64,000 nt of DNA from Deltaproteobacteria bacterium (GCA_021779095.1 JAJYBI010000005.1:109120-173119); one strand, 5' to 3'; counted from the first letter of the stretch, positions 16,095-25,868 are shown. Made by a program: numbers and translations. The notes: generated from the letters alone by a model not told the origin.

Positions 16095-18436
16095 AGTAGT
16101 TCGTTGATTGCACATGATGTGTCCGGAACCGCCGTGGGTTCCCCCCCGAGGGACGAGACGGCGCGGATGACGACGTCGCAGGCCTGCTCCAGGTCGGCAA
16201 TCAATCTCGTCTCGGCTGCCGAAGCGGGTCCTTCCAGGAGCTCTTCCAGTTCGGCGGCAATCCGGCACACGTCGATTGCGGACAGCGTACCGGCCACCCC
16301 CTTCAGCGAGTGCATCCGCCGGCAGGCCTCGTCGCGTCGTCCTTCCCGGAGCAGTTGCGGCAGGTCCCGGGCCTTCGGGATGTCACGACCGGCAAAGTCG
16401 ATGATGAAGCGCCGATAGAGGGGACGGTTGTTGTCGAGCAGCTCCAGCCCCTCCGCAAGATCGAAGCCTTCGAGGGACTCCGGAAGCCCTTCCGCGCATG
16501 CCCCGGACCCGGTGACCTCCGGGGGGACGGCGCGGTCGCCCGGCTCGATCCATCGGACCAGCAGGGCGTGGAGCCGGGCGGGGTCGACCGGCTTGCTCAG
16601 GTAGTCGCTCATGCCGGCGGCCAGACACCCTTCCCGCACGCCGGTCATGGCGTGGGCGGTCATGGCGATGATCGGCAGTCCGGCATAACGGACGTTGCCG
16701 CGGATCAGGGCGGTGGCCTCGTACCCCCCCATCACCGGCATCTGGATATCCATGAATACCAGATCATAGTCCGTGCCGAACACCGCGGCAACCGCCTCCT
16801 TGCCGTTGGCGGCAAAGTCGGAAACCACCCCCACCCCCCTGAGGAGCTCGGCGGCGACCTGACGGTTCACCGGATTGTCGTCCGCCACGAGCACGCGCGC
16901 GCCGCGGATACGGTCGAGCCGTCCCCGCAGATCGGCGGGCGTATGCGACGGCGTGACGGGGAGCGGATCGCTGCCGGCCACTTCGGCACGGTTCGTCGCA
17001 TCGCTGCCGTCTTCCACGAGCGCCCTGCCGGGCGGGTCCGGCGTCATGCCCACCGGAGCGACAGCGGAACCTGCGTTGAGCAGGAACCGGCAGGTGAAGG
17101 TGAACGTGCTCCCCCGGCCGGGGCTGCTCTCCACGTCGATCCGCCCCCCCATCATCTCCACCAGGTTCTTCGATATGACAAGCCCCAGGCCGGAACCGCC
17201 GAACCTGCGGGTCACCGACGTATCGGCCTGACTGAAGGCGACAAACAGGCGCGACAGCTCCTCGTCGCTCATCCCGATACCGGTGTCCCTGACGGTGAAG
17301 CGCAACAGGCAGCCGTCGGCATCCCGCTCCGCGAGCTCGACTCCGATCAGGACGCTCCCCGCATCGGTGAACTTCACGGCGTTGTCCGCCAGGTTGATCA
17401 GGGCCTGCCCGAGGCGCAGGGGGTCCCCCGTCAGGTTCCGGGGGATCTCCGGATCGATGGCGAGCTTGAGCTGAAGCCCCTTGTCGGCGGCCTTGATCCC
17501 CACCATCCCGGTGATCCTGCCGACCACCTCCTCCAGCCCGAACTCGATCTGCTCCATGCGCAACTTGCCCGCCTCGATCTTCGAGAAATCCAGGATGTCG
17601 TTGATGATCCCCAGGAGGGAGTTGGACGCCGATGCGATGTGGGAGAGGTAGCCCCGCTGCCTGTCATCCAGTTCGGTCCGTTGGCAGAGCGCGGCAAAAC
17701 CGATGATGGCGTTCATCGGGGTTCTGATCTCGTGGCTCATGTTGGCGAGAAATTCGCTTTTCGATCTGGCGGCAGCCTCGGCGTGGCTCCATGCCTTTTG
17801 CAGTTCGTCGTTCTGCTCCAGGATCTTGCGCAGGGCGATGGACCGGTTATGGTCGAAGGTGAGGGCGATGAAGAACAGGATCATCACCAGGCCGGTTATG
17901 CAGACCGTATAGAAGAACTGGAGATATTCGAGCCGGTACAGTTCGGGAAAGGGGTAGCCGAGCACGGCGGCGACGCCGTAGGCGATGGTGACGCCGCTGC
18001 AGAACAGGAACCAGTACAGCGTCGACCTGCAGTAGCCGAGCAGCAGCACGCCGGCCACGGGGATGAGCGCAAACCAGGGAAACACCATGGAATGGAGCCC
18101 CCCGGAGAACAGGCTGCAGCCGAACACCGCCACGTTGCAGCAGCAGGCGAGATAGAGGTTGGCACAGAGGCGGTAGCGCCCCGTGGCCCTGAACAGAAAG
18201 AGTACGACGTACAAAAGGACGAAACAGGAGAGCATCAGCCAGACGCCGATCCGAAAGCCGATGTACAGGGAGACGCCGACATAGAGGAGGGAAAAGAGCG
18301 ACGTGATCAGGCAGATGGAAACCAGCAGCCGGTCCGACGACAGCCGCCGTTCGTCCGGCTCGGCCTGGCCTGGGACGAACAGGCCGACCACCCCGTCGAA
18401 GAGATGGGCGACGTCGCCCGAAAAGATGCTCCTCAT
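16091..18436 (-). CDS. Membrane-bound hybrid histidine kinase with receiver and HPt domains
   Basis: A phosphorelay sensor of about 781 aa. The N-terminal 200 residues hold about six hydrophobic segments. HisKA follows ([20 protein letters not shown]), then a HATPase with DTGIGMS and [11 protein letters not shown] receiver has [12 protein letters not shown] and [10 protein letters not shown], and a C-terminal HPt domain has [14 protein letters not shown], whose His accepts phosphate. The start at 18436 has GGGG upstream; an ATG at 18457 would add 7 residues. It is translationally coupled to the downstream glycerophosphodiesterase. The output regulator is not in the window. Confidence 0.92.
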   Translation of the reverse strand: MRSIFSGDVAHLFDGVVGLFVPGQAEPDERRLSSDRLLVSICLITSLFSLLYVGVSLYIGFRIGVWLMLSCFVLLYVVLFLFRATGRYRLCANLYLACCCNVAVFGCSLFSGGLHSMVFPWFALIPVAGVLLLGYCRSTLYWFLFCSGVTIAYGVAAVLGYPFPELYRLEYLQFFYTVCITGLVMILFFIALTFDHNRSIALRKILEQNDELQKAWSHAEAAARSKSEFLANMSHEIRTPMNAIIGFAALCQRTELDDRQRGYLSHIASASNSLLGIINDILDFSKIEAGKLRMEQIEFGLEEVVGRITGMVGIKAADKGLQLKLAIDPEIPRNLTGDPLRLGQALINLADNAVKFTDAGSVLIGVELAERDADGCLLRFTVRDTGIGMSDEELSRLFVAFSQADTSVTRRFGGSGLGLVISKNLVEMMGGRIDVESSPGRGSTFTFTCRFLLNAGSAVAPVGMTPDPPGRALVEDGSDATNRAEVAGSDPLPVTPSHTPADLRGRLDRIRGARVLVADDNPVNRQVAAELLRGVGVVSDFAANGKEAVAAVFGTDYDLVFMDIQMPVMGGYEATALIRGNVRYAGLPIIAMTAHAMTGVREGCLAAGMSDYLSKPVDPARLHALLVRWIEPGDRAVPPEVTGSGACAEGLPESLEGFDLAEGLELLDNNRPLYRRFIIDFAGRDIPKARDLPQLLREGRRDEACRRMHSLKGVAGTLSAIDVCRIAAELEELLEGPASAAETRLIADLEQACDVVIRAVSSLGGEPTAVPDTSCAINELL

Positions 18437-18556
18437 GCAACACCCCGGAGTTTTCATAGCGATTGCGGTCTGGTCGTCATGTGTTCAACAGCCGGCGCGT
18501 GCCAGCACTATAATCTCGTTGCATATCCAGTCAAGTATTTCCTGTGCATCCCGTCC

Positions 18557-19903
18557 CTAGTCCGCGAACGCGAAACCTCCGGACGTATCGGGATGGAGCT
18601 CGAACAGGCGCCTGAGGGCGTCGAGAATGCCGTCCCCGGCGAAATAACGCACCTCCTCCATCAGGTTCACGAGCCCCACCGCCGGGATCAGCCGGCAGAG
18701 CTCCGGGATGCTGAACTCCTCCAGCACCGCCCTGAGCATGTCGAGCAGCTCCGTCTGGGAGATCTTGAGGGTGAAGATCTTCTCGCAGAGAAGCGGATCG
18801 ACCCGGTTCATGAACAGGCGGATGAACCGGTCCAGCTCGTCCGTGGAGGCGTTGGCCAGGAAGTGGGTGGCCACCACGTTGGTCATCACCTCGAACCTGC
18901 CGTGCAGGCGGAACCGGGAGGCGTCCCGCAGGCTCTCCCGGCCGAGGGTACCGTTCTCCAGGCAGTCGCCGATCCGTCCGGCAAAGTGGCGGTAGTTCTC
19001 CAGGATGAAGGTCATCCCCCAGCCGCAGGGGGTGGTCCAGCAGGCGGCGTCTCCGGCGAATGCCACCCGCTCCTCGGCGATCTGCTGGTTCAGACCGCCC
19101 GACGGGTACCATCCCCACCGCTCGCTGGTCACGGCCAGGTCGTGGAAGTCGGCCGTGGAGTCCTCCTCCCGCAGGATGCGGTAGTACTCGGCCTTCATGG
19201 TCTCCTTCTCCACCCGCTACGTGCGCAGGTAGAGGATCAGCGAAAAGGAGCTCCGCCCGTCCAGGATCTCGTACTCGAAGACCGGCTTGCCGTCGTTGAG
19301 CGAACCGTGATCGGCGTCGGCAAAGGTCTGCCACATCATGTAGTCGCCGACCTGCATCGAACCGAGACCGTCGGGGTGATCGCCGATGGCGCCGTACACC
19401 GACCACCAGTAGAACCCGTCCCGGTCGATGCCGTACTTCTTCACGACGGGCGAATCGAACCCGGAGGCATCGATCAGGAGCCGGCCGCGGAAGGTGCCGC
19501 CATCGGTGGTCACGGTGACACCGTCGTCATCGGTCTCATGGTCCAGGTAGCTGCACCGGTCGCCGATCAGTGACCCGTTGGCGCGGACCGTGTCGACCCA
19601 GTGCCGGAGGAGCTCCCTGTCGCGGATGTAGGGGTAGCGGTCGAACAGCCTGGCCCGCCAGACCAGATCGTCGCCCTGCATGCTGTAGGTCCTGGTCAGG
19701 AAACGGGTCACCCCGCCGTAGGAGTAGGGGCTGGTCGTCCCGTCAAGCACGTCCGGCGGCACGAACCAGAACCGGTCGGTCTCGCCGGCCACCCCCTTTT
19801 CCAGCACCAGCACCCGGTGGCGGGCGGACAGTTCGGAGGCCACGGCAAGCCCGGCCGGTCCTCCGCCGACGATGATGGCGTCAAAGGTATCGCTGTTCCG
19901 CAT
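18557..19903 (-). pseudogene. FAD-dependent geranylgeranyl-reductase-like oxidoreductase with in-frame amber stop
   Basis: Two open segments in one frame, 19903-19220 and 19216-18557, are separated only by the TAG at 19217-19219. The first half has the FAD motif IIVGGGPAGLAVASELS and ends SLILYLRT. The second continues RVEKETMKAEYYRIL and has GDAACWTTPCGWGM, the conserved second FAD motif of this family. Without the TAG the protein would be 448 aa, a normal length. GAGGAG precedes the ATG at 19903. The cause is a nonsense mutation, a sequencing error or, less likely, amber readthrough. The substrate is probably a polyprenoid or carotenoid-like lipid, by family only. Confidence 0.8.
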
Positions 19904-19970
19904 GACCCGCTCCTCGATGAGTTGTTCCGGCTGCAGTGGCGCACCAGCGGCGGCTTTATCGCCGACTGGT

Positions 19971-20516
19971 CTAACCGAGTGTTGTACTGTCACCTTGAGC
20001 TCGTAATTGCTGTTTTGCCTTAGAGATCAAAACAATGCCAACAAATAGGGCTATCATTCGGTAAATAGAGTCCAAAATCTGGATAGTAAACATATGAGTG
20101 ACTCCACTCAACAGAAAAAAGGTCCCAATAGAAAGCAATGATATCGGACTTTTTTCAAAACTTTCTTTTATTGTCCGTCTACTCATGTAACCGATTATGC
20201 AAAGTGCTAAAAAGATATCTACACCACCCTTAACAAGGAACATGATGTCGTTATCTTGAGCTAAGTAGGCAGCAGCTTTCAGCAGCCCAAGCAAAAAGCA
20301 GCTACCAGCTGAGAGGACGGTGAAATTCCACCCCCACCCTTTTTTCAGAAAAAGTCCTAAGCCAGATGCCAGGAAAACAATAGGTACAAAGTTGTAAAAA
20401 AGATAATTTTGCGCTACCGCGCCATGAAGCGCAGCAATGACAAGTTGATATGCCATATAGAAACCGTTTAACAGAAAGTATGAAGCGATGATGGTAATTC
20501 CTGGTTTGCTTTTCAT
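19971..20516 (-). CDS. Hypothetical integral membrane protein (181 aa)
   Basis: No family was recognised. There are about five hydrophobic segments, at roughly 8-28, 40-58, 65-85, 92-110 and 125-165, and a polar tail. AGGAGA sits 5 bp before the ATG. It is clearly AT-richer than the genes to its left and is followed by a transposase, which suggests recent acquisition. Confidence 0.75.
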   Translation of the reverse strand: MKSKPGITIIASYFLLNGFYMAYQLVIAALHGAVAQNYLFYNFVPIVFLASGLGLFLKKGWGWNFTVLSAGSCFLLGLLKAAAYLAQDNDIMFLVKGGVDIFLALCIIGYMSRRTIKESFEKSPISLLSIGTFFLLSGVTHMFTIQILDSIYRMIALFVGIVLISKAKQQLRAQGDSTTLG

Positions 20517-20543
20517 TCATTCTCCTGAACGGCTGAGCGCCTC

Positions 20544-20573
20544 AAGGGGACGCTGGTAAGTTATGTAAGTTAT
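20544..20573 (+). repeat. Terminal inverted repeat, left
   Basis: Thirty bases beginning AAGGGGACGCTGG, an exact reverse complement of 21575-21604. It includes two tandem TAAGTTATG-like units and overlaps the transposase stop. Confidence 0.85.
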
Positions 20574-21535
20574 GCATCACCTACTCCCCTGCCGGACTCC
20601 AGCGCCAACTTCACTGCCACATGGCTCCTGCCGGTCAATCTTCCCAGCATTGTGAGCGTTGCTCCTGCTTCTGCCACGGCTCGTCGGAAGAACTGCTGGC
20701 GGGCAGTCGTTACGCTCCGGCTGCGGCTCGCGCCAAGTAACTGCTCGACACTGATGCCAGTTTGAGCCGCCACGTCGTGGAGAATTCTGTCAACCGTTAC
20801 CGTTTCGCCCTTGTGACGCCACTTCCCGTCCCCGAGGACCGATCCAACGAAATCACCGCTCCCCAGTATCCTCTCGTCCGAAAGTTCCCGTTCATCGGGG
20901 TACCGCGACGTCAGCGCCTGGCAGCCTCCCGAGCTTCTGATGAGTCCGCCCCCACGCAGTTCCTCGCGACGCCCTTGGTCGAATCCGGCAGACACAAATG
21001 ACCGATAACCCGCACGTGCGGTTGCCGTGCGATGGGAAAACCGGGCAAGCACTTCCGCTACATCCTGAACCGCATACTGTTGCCGTCCCATGAGCACCGC
21101 ATGACCGGTATGGGGGTATGCATCCAGCTCTTCCAGATTCCTCACCATGCCAGCCCGCACCGGGTTCAGGTGGATGTATCTGACCAGTTCCAAAAAGTAC
21201 GATTCTTCTTCCACGATAATGCTCTTGTACCGGTTCTGGAAGAGATGCCCTTTCCGCTTGCAGCGCAGGTTGTAGCTGACGGCATGGCCGGTCATCAATC
21301 GCCGCATCGTGGGTGACAAACGCCCCTCGCCCGGTCGCAGCAGCAGGTGAAAATGGTTCGACATCAAGGCCCAGGCATACAGGCGTGGTCCGTCCGGCTT
21401 ACAAACTTCATCCGCCAGACGTTGCAGAAATCGTTGCCGATCTTCGTCATCGCGAAAGATGTCACGTCCTTCAATCCCGCGCGCCATCACATGATGAACC
21501 AACCCGGGAATATCCAGTCGTGCCTGTCTCGGCAT
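20570..21535 (-). CDS. REP-associated tyrosine transposase (Y1/IS200-like, RAYT)
   Basis: A 321-aa protein whose N-terminal 180 residues form a Y1 transposase domain. Visible are MARGIEGRDIFRDDEDR, the metal-binding SNHFHLLLR (His-Phe-His), GHLFQNRYKSIIVEEESYFLELVRYIHLNPVRAG, and the catalytic Tyr in the following helix region. The C-terminal part resembles a DnaA/HTH-like DNA-binding domain (SVEQLLGASRSRSVTTARQ...LTGRSHVAVK), common in RAYT proteins. It would act on the flanking 30-bp repeats by single-strand transposition. Confidence 0.92.
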   Translation of the reverse strand: MPRQARLDIPGLVHHVMARGIEGRDIFRDDEDRQRFLQRLADEVCKPDGPRLYAWALMSNHFHLLLRPGEGRLSPTMRRLMTGHAVSYNLRCKRKGHLFQNRYKSIIVEEESYFLELVRYIHLNPVRAGMVRNLEELDAYPHTGHAVLMGRQQYAVQDVAEVLARFSHRTATARAGYRSFVSAGFDQGRREELRGGGLIRSSGGCQALTSRYPDERELSDERILGSGDFVGSVLGDGKWRHKGETVTVDRILHDVAAQTGISVEQLLGASRSRSVTTARQQFFRRAVAEAGATLTMLGRLTGRSHVAVKLALESGRGVGDA

Positions 21536-21574
21536 CTCACCTTTCCCTTCGCCAACGTGCTGTGGTTACAACAA

Positions 21575-21604
21575 ATAACTTACATAACTTACCAGCGTCC
21601 CCTT
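21575..21604 (-). repeat. Terminal inverted repeat, right
   Basis: Exact reverse complement of 20544-20573, located about 40 bp upstream of the transposase start. Confidence 0.85.
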
Positions 21605-21626
21605 AGCCTTCCCGATGTAACACCTA

Positions 21627-21917
21627 TCATTCTCTATGTTTATAATAATAACTAAATATCATTATAATCTTAGCTATAACACCTAATATAAATGCTAACA
21701 GATATACGTTTTTAAAATAATTACTATTCAGATATAACGCTGGCGCAACTATAAATAATATAAAACATAATGGTATGTATAACAGTTTAACTACTGTTAA
21801 TGTAATGCTATTTTTTGCACTTATTGTATGCCTATTAATAGCATACGCACCAGCAATAAGCGACCATCCTGAAGCAAAACCAATAAACATCATAAAGTAA
21901 TACATGTTATAATCCAA
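21627..21917 (-). CDS. Small AT-rich membrane protein (96 aa)
   Basis: No family was recognised. Three hydrophobic segments cover most of the length, followed by a basic YYYKHRE tail. It is very AT-rich compared with everything around it and lies between the transposase unit and the 83-bp end copy at 22033. It may be foreign DNA; translation is not certain. Confidence 0.5.
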   Translation of the reverse strand: MDYNMYYFMMFIGFASGWSLIAGAYAINRHTISAKNSITLTVVKLLYIPLCFILFIVAPALYLNSNYFKNVYLLAFILGVIAKIIMIFSYYYKHRE

Positions 21918-22032
21918 AAAGTTTGAATTGTGTAAGGCCTAGACTATATTTGGTCATAAATATATTGTTCTAGCTTTAGCAATACTAAATGCGCAAATTT
22001 TTTTCTCAATAACGGCTTCGCGGCTGGGAGGG

Positions 22033-22115
22033 CTCAAGGGGACGCTGGTAAGTTATGTAAGTTATGCATCACCTACTCCCCTGCCGGACTCCAGCGCCAA
22101 CTTCACTGCTACATG
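22033..22115 (+). repeat. 83-bp copy of the RAYT left end
   Basis: Matches 20541-20623 over 83 bp with one mismatch (C at 20618, T at 22110). It includes the whole 30-bp terminal repeat and the last coding bases of the transposase. No transposase or right end accompanies it, so it is a one-ended remnant or product. Confidence 0.88.
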
Positions 22116-22187
22116 AACGAACCGCTCATAATGTACCCGCACTAACCCTGCTCGTAAAGCAAAATAATTCCCGGTTCACAATATAAG

Positions 22188-22222
22188 ACGGGGGACCCGG
22201 CTATGCCGCGGTCCCCCGTTCC
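22188..22222. repeat. GAACGGGGGACC palindromic repeat, copy B
   Basis: Hairpin arms ACGGGGGACC and GGTCCCCCGT flank a short centre with GCCGC. It is the same family as 15317-15351 and 23015-23047. It lies 21 bp after the stop of the DJ-1/PfpI gene, and an AT-rich stretch follows on the minus strand, so termination is possible. Confidence 0.75.
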
Positions 22223-22242
22223 TTCCGGTATGTTCACCTTGC

Positions 22243-22926
22243 TCACGCCCCGCGCAGCAGTTTCAGCAACGCCTCCGCTCCGGGAGCCGACGAGGCCGGG
22301 TTCTGCCCGGTCACCAGCTTGCCGTCCACCTGGACATAGGGAGCCCAACTGTCGCCCTTACTGTAGATGGCGCCACGCTCCTTCAGCCGGTCCTCCACCA
22401 GAAACGGCACGACCTCCGTCAGCCCCACCGCAGCTTCCTCTTCGTTCGAGAACGCGGTCACCCGCTTCCCCTTCACCAGATACGCACCATCCCTGTCGCG
22501 TACGTTAGTAAGGACGACCGGCGCGTGGCAGACGGCACCGACCGGCTTGCCGGCCTTCACGAACGCCTCGATGAGGGAGATGGAGTTCGCGTCAACCGCC
22601 AGGTCCCACATCGGGCCATGCCCGCCGGGATAGAAGATCGCATCGAATGCATCCGCCGACAGGTCGGCCAGCCGCTTCGTGTGCGCCAGTTCGGCCTGGG
22701 CGTCAGCGTCACTGTTGAAGCGCTTCGTTGCCTCCGTCTGGAAGTCGGGCAGCTCGCTCTTCGGGTCGAGCGGCGGCTGTCCCCCCTTCGGCGAGGCGAG
22801 CGTGATCTCGGCCCCCGCATCCTTCAGCACGTAATAGGGCGCGGCGAACTCCTCCAGCCAGAAACCGGTTTTCTCCCCCGTGTCGCCCAACCGGTCGTGG
22901 GAGGTAAGAACGATGAGTATCTTCAT
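22243..22926 (-). CDS. DJ-1/PfpI family protein (class I glutamine amidotransferase-like)
   Basis: A 227-aa protein of the Hsp31/DJ-1 superfamily, usually a deglycase, glyoxalase III or chaperone. The nucleophile Cys sits in GAVCHAP with the preceding FYPGGHGPMWDL oxyanion region. The N-terminal ILIVLTSHDRLGDTGEKTGFWLEEFAAPY matches the Hsp31/YajL-like start, and the length is typical of the single-domain glyoxalase-like branch. GAGAGGAG precedes the ATG. It is followed by a palindromic repeat and stands alone. Confidence 0.9.
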   Translation of the reverse strand: MKILIVLTSHDRLGDTGEKTGFWLEEFAAPYYVLKDAGAEITLASPKGGQPPLDPKSELPDFQTEATKRFNSDADAQAELAHTKRLADLSADAFDAIFYPGGHGPMWDLAVDANSISLIEAFVKAGKPVGAVCHAPVVLTNVRDRDGAYLVKGKRVTAFSNEEEAAVGLTEVVPFLVEDRLKERGAIYSKGDSWAPYVQVDGKLVTGQNPASSAPGAEALLKLLRGA

Positions 22927-23014
22927 GGCGGATCTCCTCTCGGTACGGATTGTTCTGTTCTTCCGGTATCAGTATACCCCAGGCTAAAGTGTCGCGATAC
23001 GACCGATAAAAAAG

Positions 23015-23047
23015 AAGGGGGACCCGGCCCAGCCGTGATCCCCCGTT
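23015..23047. repeat. GAACGGGGGATC palindromic repeat, copy C
   Basis: Arms GGGGGACCCGG and the GATCCCCC side form a hairpin related to 15317-15351 and 22188-22222. On the minus strand it is followed by CTTCTTTTTTATC, so this copy looks like a working intrinsic terminator for the 23095-23964 gene. Confidence 0.7.
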
Positions 23048-23094
23048 CGTGTCGCTATGTTCAAAGCCGCCTACGGCGGCTGCTGCCGCACGCC

Positions 23095-23964
23095 CTACTT
23101 CCCCTTCAGGTGCAGCCCGGCGCGACACCAGGCATCCCCTTCCGCCTCGCAGGAGCGGTCGTTGACGGTCCCGTCCGGCGTCCTGAACCGGTAGTGTCCG
23201 GCCTTGTCCGGATCGTCCACGACGGAATAACCGGCCTGCTGCGCCGCCTCGATATGGTCGTCGATCTGCAGTGCGGCCCAGTCCCAGTACTCCAGGGAGG
23301 TCTCGCTGCTGTAGACCGCCTGCCGCCAGTCGTGGCGGGTAAAGAGCGGAAACTCGCTCCGGTTGCCGCCGCACATGCCGACGATGGAACTGACGTAGTC
23401 GCGCCACTCCTTGGTCTTGAACCGTGCGTCGTCCGGTTTCGGCTGCTCCGCTTTCGGCTGTTCCTGCACTGGCTCCTCTGCGGGCGGTTCCACCGGTGTA
23501 AAGCGGCCGGGGGTGTCCCGGTCCGCGGCAGTCGACGGCGTAACGGTCGCGGCGGGCTCCTCCCCCGTCACCCCGGCGACGATGTCCATCAGTTCGGCGA
23601 GGCTCTCCCGGACGATCCCCGAGGCCTGCTCCACCTCCCGCACGAGCCGCCGGACCTGTTCGCGCTGTTCAGAGAGGGCCGCCAGACCCGGCATCAACTG
23701 GCCGGCACCGGCCCCCGCATCCTCGGGGGTGAGGTGCCAGTAGTGGATGCGGCTGCGGTCCGCCAGGTCGAAGGAGGCGATGAACCCCTGTGCCGCCACG
23801 AAGCTGTCGGCGTTCAGACCGTTCCGCTCGCAGTAGGCGTTGTAGGAGGTGGCCCAGTATTTCCGGGCGCAGGCCACAAATGCGGCGTGCGCCTTCTCCT
23901 CGTCGAGAAAAATCTGGGGAGGCTCGGCGCTCCCCGACAGTATCACCTGTACGATATGCAACAT
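23095..23964 (-). CDS. Hypothetical protein, 289 aa, two conserved-looking parts with a linker
   Basis: No family was recognised. The N-terminal part (1-135) is followed by a Pro/Glu/Gln-rich linker (about 140-190, PAEEPVQEQPKAEQPKP). The Trp/Tyr-rich C-terminal part (190-289) has an HYRFRTPDG segment and several Cys. AAGGAG precedes the ATG. There is no signal peptide or membrane segment. It stands alone between ettA and the DJ-1 gene. Confidence 0.7.
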   Translation of the reverse strand: MLHIVQVILSGSAEPPQIFLDEEKAHAAFVACARKYWATSYNAYCERNGLNADSFVAAQGFIASFDLADRSRIHYWHLTPEDAGAGAGQLMPGLAALSEQREQVRRLVREVEQASGIVRESLAELMDIVAGVTGEEPAATVTPSTAADRDTPGRFTPVEPPAEEPVQEQPKAEQPKPDDARFKTKEWRDYVSSIVGMCGGNRSEFPLFTRHDWRQAVYSSETSLEYWDWAALQIDDHIEAAQQAGYSVVDDPDKAGHYRFRTPDGTVNDRSCEAEGDAWCRAGLHLKGK

Positions 23965-24023
23965 CTTCCGCTCCTTGTACGTTTATCTTCTGATCTTATT
24001 GTAGCCTTTTGAAGCGCTCGCAT

Positions 24024-25700
24024 CTACACCCGGGTGAGGCTGCGGTAGCGGATCCGGTGCGGCTGGTCGGCGGCGGCGCCGAGGCGCTTTTTGCGGTCTT
24101 CCTCGTACTCCGAGTAGTTGCCGTCGAACCAGACCACCTGGCTGTCCCCCTCGAAGGCGAGGATGTGGGTGGCGATCCGGTCCAGGAACCAGCGGTCGTG
24201 GGAGATGACCACGGCGCAGCCGGCGAAGCTCTCCAGCGCCTCCTCCAGCGCCCGCATGGTGTTCACGTCCAGGTCGTTGGTCGGCTCGTCCAGGAGGATA
24301 ACGTTCCCCCCCTCCTTCAGCATCTTGGCGAGGTGCACGCGGTTCCGCTCGCCGCCGGAAAGCATCCCCACCTTCTTCTGCTGGTCGCTGCCGGAGAAGT
24401 TGAACCGCGCCACGTAGGCGCGGGAGTTGACGGACTGCTTGCCCAGCTGCAGCACCTCCTGGCCGTCGGTGATCTCCTGCCAGATGGTCTTGTTCGGGTC
24501 GAGCGCCCGGCCCTGATCCACGTAGGCGAGCTTCACCGTGTCGCCGACCCGGATGGACCCCTTGTCCGGCGTCTCCTGGCCGGTGATCATCCGGAAGAGG
24601 GTCGTCTTGCCGGCGCCGTTGGGGCCGATGATCCCCACGATGCCGCCGGCGGGGAGCTTGAAGTTCATCCCCTCGTACAGGAGCTGGTCGTCGTACCCCT
24701 TGGCGACGTTCTCCGCCTCGATGACGATGTCCCCCAGCCGCGGCCCGGGCGGGATGTAGATCTCCATCTCTCTTGCCTGCTTCTCGCTCTCCTGCCCCAG
24801 GAGCTCTTCGTAGGCGGTGATGCGCGCCTTACCCTTGGCGTGGCGCGCCCTGGGGGACATCCTGATCCACTCCAGCTCGCGCTGCAGGGTCTTCTGCCGT
24901 TCGCTCTCCGACTTCTCCTCCTGCGCCAGCCGGTTCTGCTTCTGCTCCAGCCATGACGAGTAGTTCCCCTGCCAGGGGATTCCCTGCCCCCGGTCCAGCT
25001 CGAGGATCCAGCCGGCCACGTTGTCCAGGAAGTACCGGTCGTGGGTGACGGCGATGATGGTGCCGGCGTAGCGCTGCAGGTGCTGCTCCAGCCAGGCGAC
25101 GGACTCGGCGTCCAGGTGGTTGGTCGGCTCGTCCAGGAGCAGGATGTCCGGCTTCTGCAGCAGCAGGCGGCAGAGCGCGACCCGGCGTTTCTCGCCGCCG
25201 GAGAGGACCGTGACGGGGGTGTCCCCCGGCGGGCAGCGCAGGGCGTCCATCGCCATCTCCAGCCGGGCGTCCAGGTCCCAGGCGTCCAGGTGGTCCAGCT
25301 TCTCCTGCACCTCACCCTGACGCGCCACCAGTTTGTCGAAGTCCGCGTCCGGGTCGGCGAACCGCTCCGTGATCTCGTTGAACTCCTGCAGGAGGTCCAC
25401 CGTTTCCTGCACCCCCTCCTCGACAATCTGGCGCACCGTCTTGTTCTCGTCCAGCCTGGGTTCCTGCTCCAGGTATCCCACGGTGTAACCCGGGGAGAGG
25501 ATGGTCTTCCCGGTGAACTCGGTGTCCAGACCGGCGAGGATCTTCAGCAGCGAACTCTTGCCCGAGCCGTTCAGCCCCAGCACCCCGATCTTCGCCCCGT
25601 AGAAATAGGAGAGGTAGATATCCTTCAGTACCGGCTTCTTGTCGTAATGCCGGCTTACCCCGATCATGGAGTAGATGACCTTGTTGGGATCGACGCTCAT
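24024..25700 (-). CDS. ettA: EttA, energy-dependent translational throttle ABC-F protein
   Basis: A 558-aa ABC-F ATPase that binds the ribosomal E site and gates the first elongation step according to ATP/ADP. It has two nucleotide-binding domains: the first with GLNGSGKSSLLK and LSGGEKRRVALCRLL, the second with GPNGAGKTTLFR and LSGGERNRVHLAKML. The linker and arm regions are typical, and its length matches E. coli EttA (555 aa). The start at 25700 has AAGGAG upstream; a longer start at 25730 lacks this. It is divergent from the ferritin-like gene. Confidence 0.96.
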   Translation of the reverse strand: MSVDPNKVIYSMIGVSRHYDKKPVLKDIYLSYFYGAKIGVLGLNGSGKSSLLKILAGLDTEFTGKTILSPGYTVGYLEQEPRLDENKTVRQIVEEGVQETVDLLQEFNEITERFADPDADFDKLVARQGEVQEKLDHLDAWDLDARLEMAMDALRCPPGDTPVTVLSGGEKRRVALCRLLLQKPDILLLDEPTNHLDAESVAWLEQHLQRYAGTIIAVTHDRYFLDNVAGWILELDRGQGIPWQGNYSSWLEQKQNRLAQEEKSESERQKTLQRELEWIRMSPRARHAKGKARITAYEELLGQESEKQAREMEIYIPPGPRLGDIVIEAENVAKGYDDQLLYEGMNFKLPAGGIVGIIGPNGAGKTTLFRMITGQETPDKGSIRVGDTVKLAYVDQGRALDPNKTIWQEITDGQEVLQLGKQSVNSRAYVARFNFSGSDQQKKVGMLSGGERNRVHLAKMLKEGGNVILLDEPTNDLDVNTMRALEEALESFAGCAVVISHDRWFLDRIATHILAFEGDSQVVWFDGNYSEYEEDRKKRLGAAADQPHRIRYRSLTRV

Positions 25701-25868
25701 CAGCGGCTCCTTCAGTGATTTTGTGTGCATCTCTTTTACACGGGCACCCTTTTTCCTGTCAACAGGAGTTTACCCGTCTCCGGCACCGGGTGCGGCGGAT
25801 GGGCGCTGCGGATTGCACATGGATGCAAAAAAGGTATCATAACTGGAACACATGCACAGGAGGGTCAG

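Larger units (their letters stand above)
20541..21606. mobile_element. RAYT-type transposase unit with inverted ends
   Basis: The transposase gene (20570-21535) lies between inverted 30-bp repeats at 20544-20573 and 21575-21604. Each repeat contains the tandem unit TAAGTTATG. The left repeat overlaps the end of the transposase gene. A one-ended copy of the left end lies at 22033-22115. Confidence 0.8.

Noticed and set aside
19214..19222. Pyrrolysine or selenocysteine recoding at the oxidoreductase stop
   Set aside because: No pyl genes or SECIS-like element are visible in the window, the codon is TAG, not TGA, and the family has no reason to need it. A mutation is simpler; kept only as a remote option.
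16310..19573. A very long plus-strand open frame (over 1000 codons)
   Set aside because: It is antisense to the hybrid kinase and oxidoreductase, with His/Gly/Pro/Glu-rich composition typical of antisense shadows in high-GC DNA. No Shine-Dalgarno or domain was seen.
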